64,000 nucleotides of DNA from Flavobacteriaceae bacterium (lineage in GTDB: Bacteria; Bacteroidota; Bacteroidia; Flavobacteriales; Flavobacteriaceae): contig JADHML010000001.1 of assembly GCA_016780065.1 (NCBI GenBank), positions 1 through 64,000 on the forward strand. The letters run 5' to 3'. Shown here piece by piece: positions 35,596 through 45,039 of the stretch (position 1 is its first letter; every line of letters begins with the position of its first letter). A program made the translations under genes and the position numbers. The notes under the pieces are model-generated. The model ran no database searches and was not told the DNA's origin. It was given only the letters and a program-made list of their open reading frames with translations.

Positions 35596-36810
35596 ATGAA
35601 TCGTGCCAAACTTTCTTTTGATTTAAAAAATTATGCAATATGCATAAAAGCACTTCCTTTACTATTGTGTTTTCACATTACATGGGGGCAAGATTCAGAG
35701 ATGATACCCGAACGCATTGAGTACATAGATCCCAACTCAAATCAGTTAATAACTATCGAGGAAAACACCTTAGATTTTAACTCAGTCAAACTATCAAGAG
35801 ACAACAATTACTTGGCGGTTTATTTTTTTGAAGATGAACATGCTCACAATGAGGATTATAAGTATTATTACAAACTGACTCAGAACAACGAGTCCTATGA
35901 CTGGTTCAGCTTTGATCACGAAGTTCGCTTGGTAGGGCTAACTCCAGGAAAACACAGATTATGTATTGCTGCGAGTAACGATGACAACCTTGATTCTTCA
36001 GAAATTTACAGCATCGACATTGAAGTTCCCCCACCAATTTGGTTGTCTCCCTGGTTTATTGGTTTGGTTGTCTTAGTTATGATTGCGGTTTTTATGGTAT
36101 GGAGGTTCTATGAGTACCGCATCTTTAAGATTAGAAAAGACAGAGATTTGCAAATATCAAATCTTGAAGCTCGAGCTTATCGCGCCCAAATGAACCCACA
36201 TTTTATTTTCAATGCCTTGAACGGAATGCAAACTGCAATGATTTTGCGTGGAGAACAAGAATTCAACAAATATGTGACATCTTTTTCTAAACTGATTCGC
36301 AATACCATCGAAATGAGCAGTGTTGAAAAATTAAGCCTCAGTGAGGAGATTGACTACATCAAAAACTACATCGACTTACAAGCTCTTAGATTAGAAAAAG
36401 AAATCATACTTGACATCGTTGTCGACGAATCCATAGATATAAACCTAACTTATTTACCTTGTATGATGCTACAGCCCATAGTCGAGAACTCCATTGTTCA
36501 TGGATTGATTCCGATGGATGGAGTCAACAAAATCAAAATAGATTTTTTCAAAAATGATAATTTTCTTCAATGTCGAGTAGAGGACAATGGCATCGGACGA
36601 AATGCTGCGGAGGCTATGCGCGAGGGTTATCAAAAAACCCACAAGTCATTTGCCACACAAATCATGAAGGAACGCATCAATATCTTTAATTATTACAACA
36701 AAGATCATTTGAATTTTGAAATAGAGGACAAGTATGACGATCAAGGAAAGGCAAGCGGAACGGTTGTTACCCTGACCATTCCTCTAGATTTTAGGACCCG
36801 CGAGAAATAA
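35596..36810 (+). CDS. LytS-type sensor histidine kinase
   Basis: The protein has 404 residues, with an N-terminal hydrophobic signal (about 15-30) and a short extracytoplasmic sensory domain (about 35-145) resembling the Y_Y_Y domain at its end. A single membrane span (about 152-169) follows, then a cytoplasmic kinase core. The His_kinase block AQMNPHFIFNALNGMQ contains the phospho-acceptor His202, and the ATPase part has MLQPIVENSIVHGL and VEDNGIGR. Such kinases usually pair with a LytTR response regulator encoded next door. None is present here, as the next gene is a convergent GHMP kinase that overlaps the 3' end by 20 bp. The kinase is therefore an orphan in this window. Confidence 0.92.
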   Translation: MNRAKLSFDLKNYAICIKALPLLLCFHITWGQDSEMIPERIEYIDPNSNQLITIEENTLDFNSVKLSRDNNYLAVYFFEDEHAHNEDYKYYYKLTQNNESYDWFSFDHEVRLVGLTPGKHRLCIAASNDDNLDSSEIYSIDIEVPPPIWLSPWFIGLVVLVMIAVFMVWRFYEYRIFKIRKDRDLQISNLEARAYRAQMNPHFIFNALNGMQTAMILRGEQEFNKYVTSFSKLIRNTIEMSSVEKLSLSEEIDYIKNYIDLQALRLEKEIILDIVVDESIDINLTYLPCMMLQPIVENSIVHGLIPMDGVNKIKIDFFKNDNFLQCRVEDNGIGRNAAEAMREGYQKTHKSFATQIMKERINIFNYYNKDHLNFEIEDKYDDQGKASGTVVTLTIPLDFRTREK

Positions 36811-37705
36811 TTTTCCCGAAAGGTAAAATTGTTGTAAATCCTTTTTCCATAAAGTAATCTGCGCTGTTTGTAGGCCCACAAGCCAACACAAAATCGCCTC
36901 CCCAAGCGCCTAAACTTTTTATGGATCCTTGGTAATCCGAAAACAGTTTTTGATGGACAGGAGTATGACCAATAAGGTTACCAATGCAGTTTTCGTGATT
37001 GTCCATCGTATTTTGAAAATCACCCATCGTTTTGGCATCTAAAAAAGCTTCTGTCAATTCGTTGATCGTTTCTATTTGGAAGGGCGACGATCCCTTGTAG
37101 TGTTGGCTGATCGCCAAACGGCTGTTTTGTTTTTGGTTTAGGTGGACAAAAAACAAGTTTTTATGAAAACCTGGCCAAAAATCAACTTCCTCAACCAAAG
37201 GCCGGTCTTTTGTTTTTTGAAATACAATAGGGGATTGTTTTTGCGCACATGCAATATCATATCCACTTCCACCAAAGACTTTTTCTTGTAATAGATAAGC
37301 ATCAACATTGGCCCATTGAGCAACATTGTTGACCAGCGTTGAAGAACTGCCCAATCCCCAATCCCTATCAAACCCCAACTTGGTTTTGACATGAACTCCA
37401 TGGCTTTGCATTAAAAAATCAGATTGATGGTTTCGTGCTTCTCTAAGAAGTTGACTCAGGCGTTGGCTCGTCAGGTCTTTTGGGTTTACAGGTGTAAAAT
37501 TTTTGATTGAAAAAACCTCATGATACCATTGTTTTCCATGGGCATCAAGAGCTGTCCATTCAATATTGTTTTTTGATGTAGCACACACCTCCAACTTTTG
37601 TCCCAATGTGGTGGGTAGGGCGAGTGCCTTAGCGCCATCAAGGACTGCATATTCGCCACTGATCAGCAATTTCCCCGAACTGTAAAATGTTAGGCTTTTC
37701 TCCAC
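36791..37705 (-). CDS. GYDIA-type GHMP kinase (mevalonate-pathway kinase-like)
   Basis: The protein has 304 residues. It starts with YSSGKLLISGEYAVLDGAKA, typical of GHMP kinases, and has the ATP-binding loop WGLGSSSTLVNN (about residues 116-127). GSGYDIACA follows, the motif that names this Bacteroidetes subgroup. It lies directly after HMG-CoA reductase and overlaps it by 16 nt, so a role in the mevalonate route to isoprenoids (mevalonate, phosphomevalonate or diphosphomevalonate step) is likely. The exact substrate cannot be read from sequence. The 3' end overlaps the convergent kinase gene by 20 bp. Confidence 0.88.
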   Translation of the reverse strand: MEKSLTFYSSGKLLISGEYAVLDGAKALALPTTLGQKLEVCATSKNNIEWTALDAHGKQWYHEVFSIKNFTPVNPKDLTSQRLSQLLREARNHQSDFLMQSHGVHVKTKLGFDRDWGLGSSSTLVNNVAQWANVDAYLLQEKVFGGSGYDIACAQKQSPIVFQKTKDRPLVEEVDFWPGFHKNLFFVHLNQKQNSRLAISQHYKGSSPFQIETINELTEAFLDAKTMGDFQNTMDNHENCIGNLIGHTPVHQKLFSDYQGSIKSLGAWGGDFVLACGPTNSADYFMEKGFTTILPFGKIISRGS

Positions 37706-39006
37706 GATTGTAAAGCTTGCTCGACCGCAGCATAACTGACGGTTTGGGTTTTGAATTGCTCAGTTAGAGCTATTTTTTCTTCCATGTTGGCACCCAGTTG
37801 ATTTAAGATGTTTTGCAGGTGCATTTTCATATGCCCTTGTTGAATTCCTGTGGTTACTAGTGAGCGAACCGCAGCAAAGTTTTGAGCCAATCCAGCTACG
37901 GCCATGATTTGCATCAAAGTGCGCACATCAGGGTTTCCTAATAGTTCGTGTGACCAGCGCACAAGGGGGTGCAGTTGAGTGAGTCCGCCGACAGTCCCCA
38001 CAGCCAAAGGCAATTCTAGGGCAAAACCAAAACAGTCGTCTTTTATCCAAGCCTCACTTAAACTGGAGTAAGCGCCCGACTTGGCCGCATAGGCATGGGC
38101 ACCAGCCTCAATGGCTCTAAAGTCATTCCCAGTAGCGATGGCTACCGCATCGATGCCATTCATGATTCCCTTGTTGTGTGTAACCGCTCTGTGGGGTGCT
38201 ACTTGAGCAATCCGGACGGCATCTACAAAACGTCGGGCCAAAGCATCGCCTGCAGACCCAAGCGACTCGATAGCGCAAGAAACCGAAGCTCGAACCCTAC
38301 AGTTGGGCACATGGTTGGAGAGTATGCTCATCACTACGTCAATCTTTTTTTCACTTTTATCAAAAGCTTCGAAAGTTTGCGCCTCTCTTTTGAAGGTTTC
38401 TGCCATCTGCTCTAAGCACGAGTTGATAAAATTGGCGCCCATGGCATCTGCCGTTTCAAAACATACATGCAACTGGTGGTAGTTTGGCAAATCAGCCGTC
38501 TTATCGACCAATGAAATATCAGTGATTCCGCCCCCACGCTTTTTCATTTTTTCGGTAATACGGTCTGTATCAGCTAGTAATAAGGGGTGAATTTTGTTAA
38601 AAAAGTGCTCTAATTTTTTAGCGGACCCTTTGTACATAAAGTGTACCTGGCCCACTTTTTGAGTTCCGATCACTTCCGCATGAAATCCACCTCTTTGTGC
38701 CCAAAACTTGGCCGCATGTGAGGCAGCGGCTACTACAGAGCTTTCTTCGGTAACCATGGGCAATACATAGTTTTTGCCATTGATCACAAAATTAGGAGCC
38801 AAGCCTAAGGGCAGGTAAAAGTTCGTCACCGCGTTTTCGATAAACTCATCGTGGAGTTGTTGGAGCTTGGCATCGGAGTGCCAGTACGAAGTCAAGAGAG
38901 CTTTGGCTTCTGTAGGTGAGGAAAAGCACTGATGGGCGAGCCAGTCTATTTTTTCTTCTTTGGACCATTTGGAAAACCCATCGACTTGTTGCGGGTGCTT
39001 TTTCAT
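37690..39006 (-). CDS. mvaA: Hydroxymethylglutaryl-CoA reductase, class II
   Basis: This 438-residue enzyme interconverts HMG-CoA and mevalonate. Class II features include ENAVTNFYLPLGLAPNF, PMVTEESSVVAAASHAAKFW (catalytic Glu), DAMGANFINSCLE, NKGIMNGIDAVAIATGNDFR, and a C-terminal His in QQGHMKMHLQ. I use the ATG at 39006. The longer frame starts at GTG 39027, but a TATCTTTG promoter element lies between the two. In flavobacteria this class II enzyme probably works biosynthetically, since it sits with a GHMP kinase. It is divergent from the peptide transporter. Confidence 0.95.
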   Translation of the reverse strand: MKKHPQQVDGFSKWSKEEKIDWLAHQCFSSPTEAKALLTSYWHSDAKLQQLHDEFIENAVTNFYLPLGLAPNFVINGKNYVLPMVTEESSVVAAASHAAKFWAQRGGFHAEVIGTQKVGQVHFMYKGSAKKLEHFFNKIHPLLLADTDRITEKMKKRGGGITDISLVDKTADLPNYHQLHVCFETADAMGANFINSCLEQMAETFKREAQTFEAFDKSEKKIDVVMSILSNHVPNCRVRASVSCAIESLGSAGDALARRFVDAVRIAQVAPHRAVTHNKGIMNGIDAVAIATGNDFRAIEAGAHAYAAKSGAYSSLSEAWIKDDCFGFALELPLAVGTVGGLTQLHPLVRWSHELLGNPDVRTLMQIMAVAGLAQNFAAVRSLVTTGIQQGHMKMHLQNILNQLGANMEEKIALTEQFKTQTVSYAAVEQALQSWRKA

Positions 39007-39010
39007 GGTA

Positions 39011-39018
39011 CAAAGATA
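39011..39018 (-). promoter_or_regulatory. -7 element of mvaA
   Basis: TATCTTTG on the minus strand matches TAnnTTTG and ends 4 nt before the ATG at 39006. Transcription would begin at or next to the start codon, suggesting a leaderless or nearly leaderless message. Confidence 0.5.
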
Positions 39019-39098
39019 GGGGATCACAGGGTTTTTTTAGAAATGAGGAATAACCTAAAAGTTATATATTAGCCACAACCAACCCAAAAATCAACATT

Positions 39099-40661
39099 AT
39101 GTCACAAATATTTGGCGGATCTGCCTTAAACCAAAAAACCATTGCTGGGCATCCGCTCGGCCTTTTTGTTTTGTTCTTTACTGAAATGTGGGAGCGTTTT
39201 AGCTACTACGGGATGCGTGCGATTTTAGTCCTTTTTCTTACTTCTTCCATTATGGATGAAGGCTGGGCATGGACTCGCGAAGATGCGCTTTATCTTTACG
39301 GTTGGTATACGGGACTTGTTTATCTAACACCCATCATTGGAGGGTATTTGGCCGACAAATATTTTGGTTACAGAAACGCCACTGCCCTAGGAGCTTTGAT
39401 TATGACGTTGGGGCACGCTTCCATGGCTTTGGAAGTATTTGCAGACTCGTTCTTCTTTTTGGGATTGTCTTTGATGGTTATTGGAAATGGATTTTTCAAA
39501 CCCAACATCTCATCTATCGTCGGGCAACTCTACAAAGAAGGGGATAAAAGAAAAGACGGAGGCTACACCATATTCTACATGGGCATCAACGCAGGCGCCT
39601 TTTTGGGAATCTTGCTTTGTGGGTATATAGGTGAAAAAGTAGGCTGGCACTTAGGTTTTGGATTGGCTGGAATCTTTATGTTTTTGGGCATGTTACAGTT
39701 TTGGTATGCCCAAAAGATTTTTGGGAATATCGGACTATCTCCCAAAAAACAAATGGAAAATACCTCATCCCAAGACACATCGACCCCAGATGCTAAAACT
39801 GGATTTACCAAAGTAGAAAAAGATCGACTAAAGGTGATCGTTGTGTTTTCATTGTTTACCATTTTCTTTTGGTGGGCTTTTGAACAAGCAGGCGGTTCCA
39901 TGACCATTTTTGCGGAAAGTTATATAGAAAGAAACCTATCGGGAACAGCTTCCGATACCTTTAAAACCATCAACACACTTATCACCCTTGTTCCTATGCT
40001 CATCCTCACATACGTACTTTACAGTCTTTTTCGACAAATGGCTGGACATTTTGTGAGTTCAAATGTGTTTTTGGGAACGAGTTTTCTTATTATTTGGGGA
40101 ATTGTTATATGGATGATTCAAAGAGAGTTTTCCCAACAAGCTACTGAGATTCCTGCCTCATGGTTTTCAATTCTCAATTCTTTATTTATCATATTGTTTG
40201 CCCCTTTGTTTTCCAAAATATGGGCATCAAAACTCAACCCTTCAGGACCTGTAAAATTTGCCATTGGTCTGATTTTATTAGGGCTGGGATTCGCTTTTCT
40301 GGCTTATGGTGCATCGGCCATACCCATGGGTGCTACTGAAGCAAGCGTCAGCATCATTTGGCTCGTGATGGCCTACCTTTTTCATACACTCGGCGAACTT
40401 TGTGTCTCTCCAGTTGGTCTTTCATACGTGAGTAAATTAGCCCCTGTGAAATTGGTTGGACTTATGTTTGGTTTCTGGTTTGTGTGTAGTGCGGTCGCTA
40501 ACTTTTTGGGAGGTTTTACAGGGAGTTATATCGATAAAATATCGGAGAGCTATGGTCTTTCCGTGTTTTTCCTCATCTTCACCATGATTCCTATAGTGGC
40601 AGGCTTTTTGATGATTTTGCTTAAACCTGTATTAATCAAAAAAATGCATGGTATTGAATAA
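39099..40661 (+). CDS. POT-family proton-coupled peptide transporter
   Basis: The protein has 520 residues and about 12-14 membrane spans. It carries the POT signature MWERFSYYGMRAILVLFL (ExxER-F-YYG) in the first helix, plus NGFFKPNISSIVGQLY and FWWAFEQAGGS. It imports di- and tripeptides with protons across the inner membrane. A hydrophilic loop rich in Ser/Thr/Asp lies near residues 215-240. The next gene overlaps its stop by 14 nt, indicating coupled expression with a secreted thioredoxin-fold protein. Confidence 0.93.
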   Translation: MSQIFGGSALNQKTIAGHPLGLFVLFFTEMWERFSYYGMRAILVLFLTSSIMDEGWAWTREDALYLYGWYTGLVYLTPIIGGYLADKYFGYRNATALGALIMTLGHASMALEVFADSFFFLGLSLMVIGNGFFKPNISSIVGQLYKEGDKRKDGGYTIFYMGINAGAFLGILLCGYIGEKVGWHLGFGLAGIFMFLGMLQFWYAQKIFGNIGLSPKKQMENTSSQDTSTPDAKTGFTKVEKDRLKVIVVFSLFTIFFWWAFEQAGGSMTIFAESYIERNLSGTASDTFKTINTLITLVPMLILTYVLYSLFRQMAGHFVSSNVFLGTSFLIIWGIVIWMIQREFSQQATEIPASWFSILNSLFIILFAPLFSKIWASKLNPSGPVKFAIGLILLGLGFAFLAYGASAIPMGATEASVSIIWLVMAYLFHTLGELCVSPVGLSYVSKLAPVKLVGLMFGFWFVCSAVANFLGGFTGSYIDKISESYGLSVFFLIFTMIPIVAGFLMILLKPVLIKKMHGIE

Positions 40662-41190
40662 ACTAATTTTACCAGCACTGCTCTTTATAAGTCTTACGGC
40701 TCGTGCTCAGGTGCAATGGATGACTCTTGATAAGGCTATGGAGGCCCAAAAGGTGGTGCCCAAAAAAATATTGATAGATGTATACACCGTTTGGTGTGGA
40801 CCTTGTAAGTTGTTAGACAAGAATACTTTCGGTAACCCTGATGTGAGTGCCTATATCAATGAGAACTATTATGCGGTCAAATTCAATGCCGAAGGAGATG
40901 AAACCATCAATTATCAAAACAACACCTTTACCAATCCGAATTATGATCCTAAACGGTCGGGTCGAAATGCCCGTCATCAATTTACAGCTTATTTAGGGGT
41001 TACGGGCTATCCAACGGTTGTATTTTTGGATGAGAATGGTCAATTTATCACTCCTGTGGTCGGGTATCATGACGTTCAGCAAATGGAATTTTACCTCAAA
41101 CTATTTCATTCCGATGATTATAAGACCCTTAAATCTCAGACAGATTTTACAACCTATTTCAAAAATTTTAAACCTTTGTTTAAAAGCTAA
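40648..41190 (+). CDS. Exported thioredoxin-fold protein
   Basis: The protein has 180 residues with a signal peptide (about 1-20, ending TARA). A thioredoxin domain carries WCGPC (Cys50, Cys53) and a GYPTVVFLD cis-Pro loop. It is likely periplasmic and acts in disulfide reduction or isomerisation. It contains an insertion (about 80-110, YQNNTFTNPNYDPKRSGRNA) between the CxxC helix and the cis-Pro strand, as in DUF255/thioredoxin_7-like Bacteroidetes proteins. The start overlaps the POT transporter and the 3' end overlaps convergent comEC by 11 bp. Confidence 0.88.
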   Translation: MVLNKLILPALLFISLTARAQVQWMTLDKAMEAQKVVPKKILIDVYTVWCGPCKLLDKNTFGNPDVSAYINENYYAVKFNAEGDETINYQNNTFTNPNYDPKRSGRNARHQFTAYLGVTGYPTVVFLDENGQFITPVVGYHDVQQMEFYLKLFHSDDYKTLKSQTDFTTYFKNFKPLFKS

Positions 41191-43156
41191 AAATCCAAGC
41201 GCCCTCAGTGGCGGTGTTGTGAAAATCAACCCCCATCTCATTGGCTGTTTTTTCCCATCGACGTACAAAACTTGGAAAATTGCTGCCATCTGCGATAATG
41301 GTCTCAGGGTCTAAAATCTCTATCAAATCTACCAAATGTATTTTAGGGCTATTACGTAACAGAACGATGCCTTCTTTGCATGTAGGTAAGTTATAGATGC
41401 CTGTCTGATCAACAATCAACAATGGAATATCTCTCATCACGTAGCCCACACCTAATGCTTGATGTCTGTGTTTTTTTATATGTCTGTCTAGAACATATTC
41501 TTCAATAATACGTGGATTAACCAATAAGTTTTTAGGGCTACAAAATATAGCATCACGACCTGATTTATGACCTATCAAAGTTTGTTGATAGTCATGAAAC
41601 ACTAGCCACTCTTCTTTGGGGTGTGGGTTTTCTTTTAGGGAGTAATGCAAAAGGACGCTAAGCATCAAAACAGCTGTTACTTTACTTAGGTTGATGCGTT
41701 TCAAACAAAGGAATAGCAGCAATACCAAAGTTCCTGACAACACTGCATCCCAACCATCAAACGGAATTTTGGTAAACAGAAATTCTTTTTGGCCAGCGGT
41801 CCATTCGATGACTGTATTCATACCACCCAAAATCCATTCTAACACCCGACCCCAAAGGGTAGATACAACTGATATGTGAGCGACACATAGACCGACAATA
41901 CCAGCCCCCAAGATCCACCCGAGTAAGGGCACCACAGCAAGGTTGCTTATCCAGAACAACCCAGGAAACTGATGAAAATAATACAAACTCAAAGGCAAAA
42001 CGGACAGTTGAGCAACCACGCCCAACAACCACAACCGCCAAACCTTACTGAACCATAAATTCTTTGGTTGATAGCATTCAAGCAGTTTGGGCATGGCCCA
42101 TAAGATACCTCCGACTGCTGCATAGCTCAGTTGAAATCCTACCTCGTAGATCAATTGGGGACGGACACCTACTAAAACCAAGAGCGACAACCACAAAGAT
42201 TGCAGGGGCATTCCGGGTCTTTCAATACATTGACTGAGGGTCACAAAGCTAAACATAGTCACTGCTCTTATCACAGAGGGGGACAGACCCGTAATCAGCG
42301 CATATACCCACAGACATAACACAACCATCGCTGAGCGAACCCACCGATTCCAAGGGTAGGGCAGATACATGCTTCCGCCAAACAACCATTGCAACATCAG
42401 CATAAGTACTCCGACATGTAACCCTGAAATGGCCAACAAATGCACTGCGCCAGCATGCGCATAAGTGGTCCGCAATTCGGGGTCAATTCCTGAGCGATCA
42501 CCGAGCACCAAGGCTTTGAGTAGGGCCTCAGAGTTGGAAGACAGCCTCAGATTGGGAATCTGACGCATCAACTTGATTCGGAATTGGTTTGCCCATGCTC
42601 TTACTGTGGTTCTTTTGTTTAAATAGAATAAGGACTTAGAATGGCTATTGAGTGTTAAATACACCCCTTTTCGATGCATATATTTGGCAAAATCAAACCC
42701 TCCTGGGTTGGGCGGAGGTTTTATGGGCTTTAAAAAAGTTGTTAGCGCATATCTTTCACCGATTTGGAGCGATGCTGTGGGTTCCAATTGCAACAATACC
42801 CGACCTCTTACGGACTGATTGTCTATTTGCATAACCTTTACAACATATCCGCGCCCAAAAGGAGTGGGGTTGCGAACATCATGAACCTCAATCATCAAGG
42901 CTACAGGTTTTTCCCTTTCACTATGGAGAATATGTTTTTTGTCTAAGTGGGGGTCATATAGACTGGCTTGAAAATAACCACCCCATAGACTGATGAATGA
43001 CACACAAACTACAAAACCCCAGCGAAACCCTTTTTTATGAAAACCATAAGCCAACGCTAGAAGCCCACAGCACCAACCAAAGGGTGGTAGGTCAACGTAT
43101 GGGTAAAGAAACAATCCAGTTACCCAAAAGAGGGTGCAGTAGGCAAGTGGGGACAT
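41180..43156 (-). CDS. comEC: ComEC/Rec2-family DNA-uptake channel protein
   Basis: The protein has 658 residues and many membrane spans. The N-terminal DUF4131-like domain includes PPNPGGFDFAKYMHRKGVY. The Competence domain has GAVHLLAISGLHVGVLMLML, the diagnostic block. The C-terminal part lacks an obvious metallo-beta-lactamase HxHxDH motif, as in many Bacteroidetes ComEC proteins, so it is shorter than Bacillus ComEC. It would carry single-stranded DNA across the inner membrane in natural transformation. It is last in the surE-to-comEC group (21-nt gap to the NlpC/P60 gene). Confidence 0.9.
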   Translation of the reverse strand: MSPLAYCTLFWVTGLFLYPYVDLPPFGWCCGLLALAYGFHKKGFRWGFVVCVSFISLWGGYFQASLYDPHLDKKHILHSEREKPVALMIEVHDVRNPTPFGRGYVVKVMQIDNQSVRGRVLLQLEPTASLQIGERYALTTFLKPIKPPPNPGGFDFAKYMHRKGVYLTLNSHSKSLFYLNKRTTVRAWANQFRIKLMRQIPNLRLSSNSEALLKALVLGDRSGIDPELRTTYAHAGAVHLLAISGLHVGVLMLMLQWLFGGSMYLPYPWNRWVRSAMVVLCLWVYALITGLSPSVIRAVTMFSFVTLSQCIERPGMPLQSLWLSLLVLVGVRPQLIYEVGFQLSYAAVGGILWAMPKLLECYQPKNLWFSKVWRLWLLGVVAQLSVLPLSLYYFHQFPGLFWISNLAVVPLLGWILGAGIVGLCVAHISVVSTLWGRVLEWILGGMNTVIEWTAGQKEFLFTKIPFDGWDAVLSGTLVLLLFLCLKRINLSKVTAVLMLSVLLHYSLKENPHPKEEWLVFHDYQQTLIGHKSGRDAIFCSPKNLLVNPRIIEEYVLDRHIKKHRHQALGVGYVMRDIPLLIVDQTGIYNLPTCKEGIVLLRNSPKIHLVDLIEILDPETIIADGSNFPSFVRRWEKTANEMGVDFHNTATEGAWIFSF

Positions 43157-43176
43157 GTGTTAAAGGTATAAAAACC

Positions 43177-43641
43177 TTATTTTAACAACCTTCTGGTTTG
43201 GGCATAGGCTTTGTTCCAATACCCTTCGCGCAGGGAAGAAATCATCACTCCTCTGGAGGAGGAGGCATGAATAAAAAGGGGCTCATCTCTTTTGAACCCT
43301 ACTACAATTCCAGCATGGGTAAGTTTTCTTTTTTTTGAAGTTCTAAAGAACAGTATATCTCCGGGTTTGGCACGGTCTTTAGAGATGCGTTTGCCTTCTT
43401 TTCGGAGTTCATCTACCGTACGTGGTATGCGGATGCCTTGCTTTTGAAAAGCTTTATGAATCAACCCTGAACAGTCAATCCCCGCTGTGGTATTTCCGCC
43501 CAAACGATAGGGGGTGCCCATATACTCTTTCGCATAGTAAACAACACCGTCACGAGGTTTCATTTTCTTGCCTTTCTTTCGTGCGCCACAACCCACTAAG
43601 AAAAGCGACAACAGCCCAATAAGTAGAATTCTAGTTTTCAT
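43177..43641 (-). CDS. NlpC/P60 (C40) peptidase lipoprotein
   Basis: The protein has 154 residues from the ATG at 43641, which gives a lipoprotein signal MKTRILLIGLLSLFLVGC with lipidated Cys18. The catalytic domain has the NlpC/P60 triad: Cys57 in GIDCSGLI, His109 in LTHAGIVV and His125 in FIHASS. It probably cleaves peptidoglycan peptides at the outer-membrane/periplasm face. A longer open frame exists upstream, but it lies inside lpxB and would bury the signal peptide. The start overlaps the lpxB stop by 11 nt. Confidence 0.92.
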   Translation of the reverse strand: MKTRILLIGLLSLFLVGCGARKKGKKMKPRDGVVYYAKEYMGTPYRLGGNTTAGIDCSGLIHKAFQKQGIRIPRTVDELRKEGKRISKDRAKPGDILFFRTSKKRKLTHAGIVVGFKRDEPLFIHASSSRGVMISSLREGYWNKAYAQTRRLLK

Positions 43642-44749
43642 GGGTACGGTTATAAATGAGTTCTGCAGTGGTTTGACTCGCTCCACCACCTCCAAGTTTT
43701 TGATGCAATGTTTTATAATCAACAAGCATTTGCAAGCGCCCTTCGTCAGACAAGATGTGGGCTAAGGCGGTTTCCAGATGCTCTGGGGTACATTCGTTTT
43801 GGATTTGCTCAGCCACCACCTTTTGATCCATGATCAGGTTGACCAATGAGATATAAGCCAATTTGACTACGCGCTTTGCAATGGCAAAACTCAATCCGCT
43901 GGTTTTATAACAAACGACTTGAGGGATTTTAAACAGCGCCGTTTCTAAGGTTGCTGTTCCGCTGGTTACCAATGCCGCTTGGGCAGCCGATAAGAGTGCA
44001 TAAGTTTGCCCAACTACAATGGGCAAATTGGGAGCTAATTTTTTATAAAAATCGATGGGGTGATGCGGAGTTGCGGCCACGACCAAAACATGTGATGGGA
44101 ATCGGCTTTGAAGGGACTGCATGACTGGCAATAGTTTTTTGATTTCTTGCTTCCGACTTCCAGGCAATAAGGCGATAATGGGTTTGTCGTTAGCAATTCC
44201 GATTTGCTTTCGTATGTTGATAGAATCGGGGTCTTGTTTTGATTGTAAGGCATCTAGCAGGGGATGTCCTACAAAATCGACATTTAGATTGTGTTTTTTT
44301 CCAAAAAAATCAAGTTCAAATGGCAAAATAGCATAGCGAAAATCGGTGTCTCTAGCCAGATCTTTGACACGACTCTCCTTCCATGCCCAAACTTGTGGCA
44401 TAATGTAATAGTGCACAGGAATGCCTCTTTGCTTGGCCCAACGAGCAATACGCATATTAAATCCAGGGTAGTCAATAAGAATCAGTGCGTCAGGCTGAAA
44501 ATTTAGGATGTCTTTTTTACAAAAACGCAGATTTCTTAAAATGATACGTAAGTTGAGCGCAACTTCTAAAAAGCCCATAAAAGCCAAGTCTTTATAGTGC
44601 TTAACTACCTCAGCACCTACAGCCTGCATTTTGTCGCCGCCCCATGCACGGATATGTAGATCTGGCGTTAATTTTTTTAATGCTTTGATTAGGTTGGATC
44701 CGTGTAAATCCCCCGATGCTTCTCCTGCAATTACATAATACTTCATCAA
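43631..44749 (-). CDS. lpxB: Lipid-A-disaccharide synthase
   Basis: This 372-residue GT19 glycosyltransferase joins UDP-2,3-diacylglucosamine and lipid X to make the lipid A disaccharide. Family blocks seen are YYVIAGEASGDLHGSNLIKA at the start, FMGFLEVA, PDALILIDYPGFNMRIA, IMPQVWAWKESRVKDL, FVGHPLLD, LLPGSRKQEI and TSGTATLE. It is a peripheral inner-membrane enzyme. It is translationally coupled to the small membrane protein upstream (4-nt overlap) and to the NlpC/P60 gene downstream. Confidence 0.96.
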   Translation of the reverse strand: MMKYYVIAGEASGDLHGSNLIKALKKLTPDLHIRAWGGDKMQAVGAEVVKHYKDLAFMGFLEVALNLRIILRNLRFCKKDILNFQPDALILIDYPGFNMRIARWAKQRGIPVHYYIMPQVWAWKESRVKDLARDTDFRYAILPFELDFFGKKHNLNVDFVGHPLLDALQSKQDPDSINIRKQIGIANDKPIIALLPGSRKQEIKKLLPVMQSLQSRFPSHVLVVAATPHHPIDFYKKLAPNLPIVVGQTYALLSAAQAALVTSGTATLETALFKIPQVVCYKTSGLSFAIAKRVVKLAYISLVNLIMDQKVVAEQIQNECTPEHLETALAHILSDEGRLQMLVDYKTLHQKLGGGGASQTTAELIYNRTHEN

Positions 44750-45039
44750 TTAAAAGTATAAAATAGTGTGACTATGGCCCAAAAAAAAGTGGCGCCGAGC
44801 ACCCCTTGGGCGGCTTTGTCCTTTTTTTTTCGAATCCAAAAAGCGAACATAAGTAAGTTGGGAATGGCACTCAGGCTGATCCAAGCACCCATACGGTCTT
44901 GGGCATCTAAGGTGCTTATTTTATATGCCCATGATCCTTCTATGAAAAAATGAATCATCAACAAAAGGGTTCCCAAAGGAACGATAAGGCCCAACAGCCA
45001 ACCGATAAGACCTGAACTTAGTCGTCGGAAAAAGACCAT
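44746..45039 (-). CDS. Small membrane protein between surE and lpxB
   Basis: The protein has 97 residues with three predicted membrane spans: about 10-32 (GLIGWLLGLIVPLGTLLLMI), 52-68 and 78-96. A basic RKKKDK loop follows the second. I recognise no named family. It overlaps surE by 22 nt at its 5' end and lpxB by 4 nt at its 3' end, so it is embedded in the surE-lpxB transcript. The position suggests a role linked to lipid A or envelope synthesis, but that is inference. Confidence 0.75.
   Translation of the reverse strand: MVFFRRLSSGLIGWLLGLIVPLGTLLLMIHFFIEGSWAYKISTLDAQDRMGAWISLSAIPNLLMFAFWIRKKKDKAAQGVLGATFFWAIVTLFYTFN

Noticed and set aside
43642-43725. Upstream extension of the NlpC/P60 frame
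   Set aside because: It lies within lpxB and would put 28 residues ahead of a perfect lipoprotein signal.
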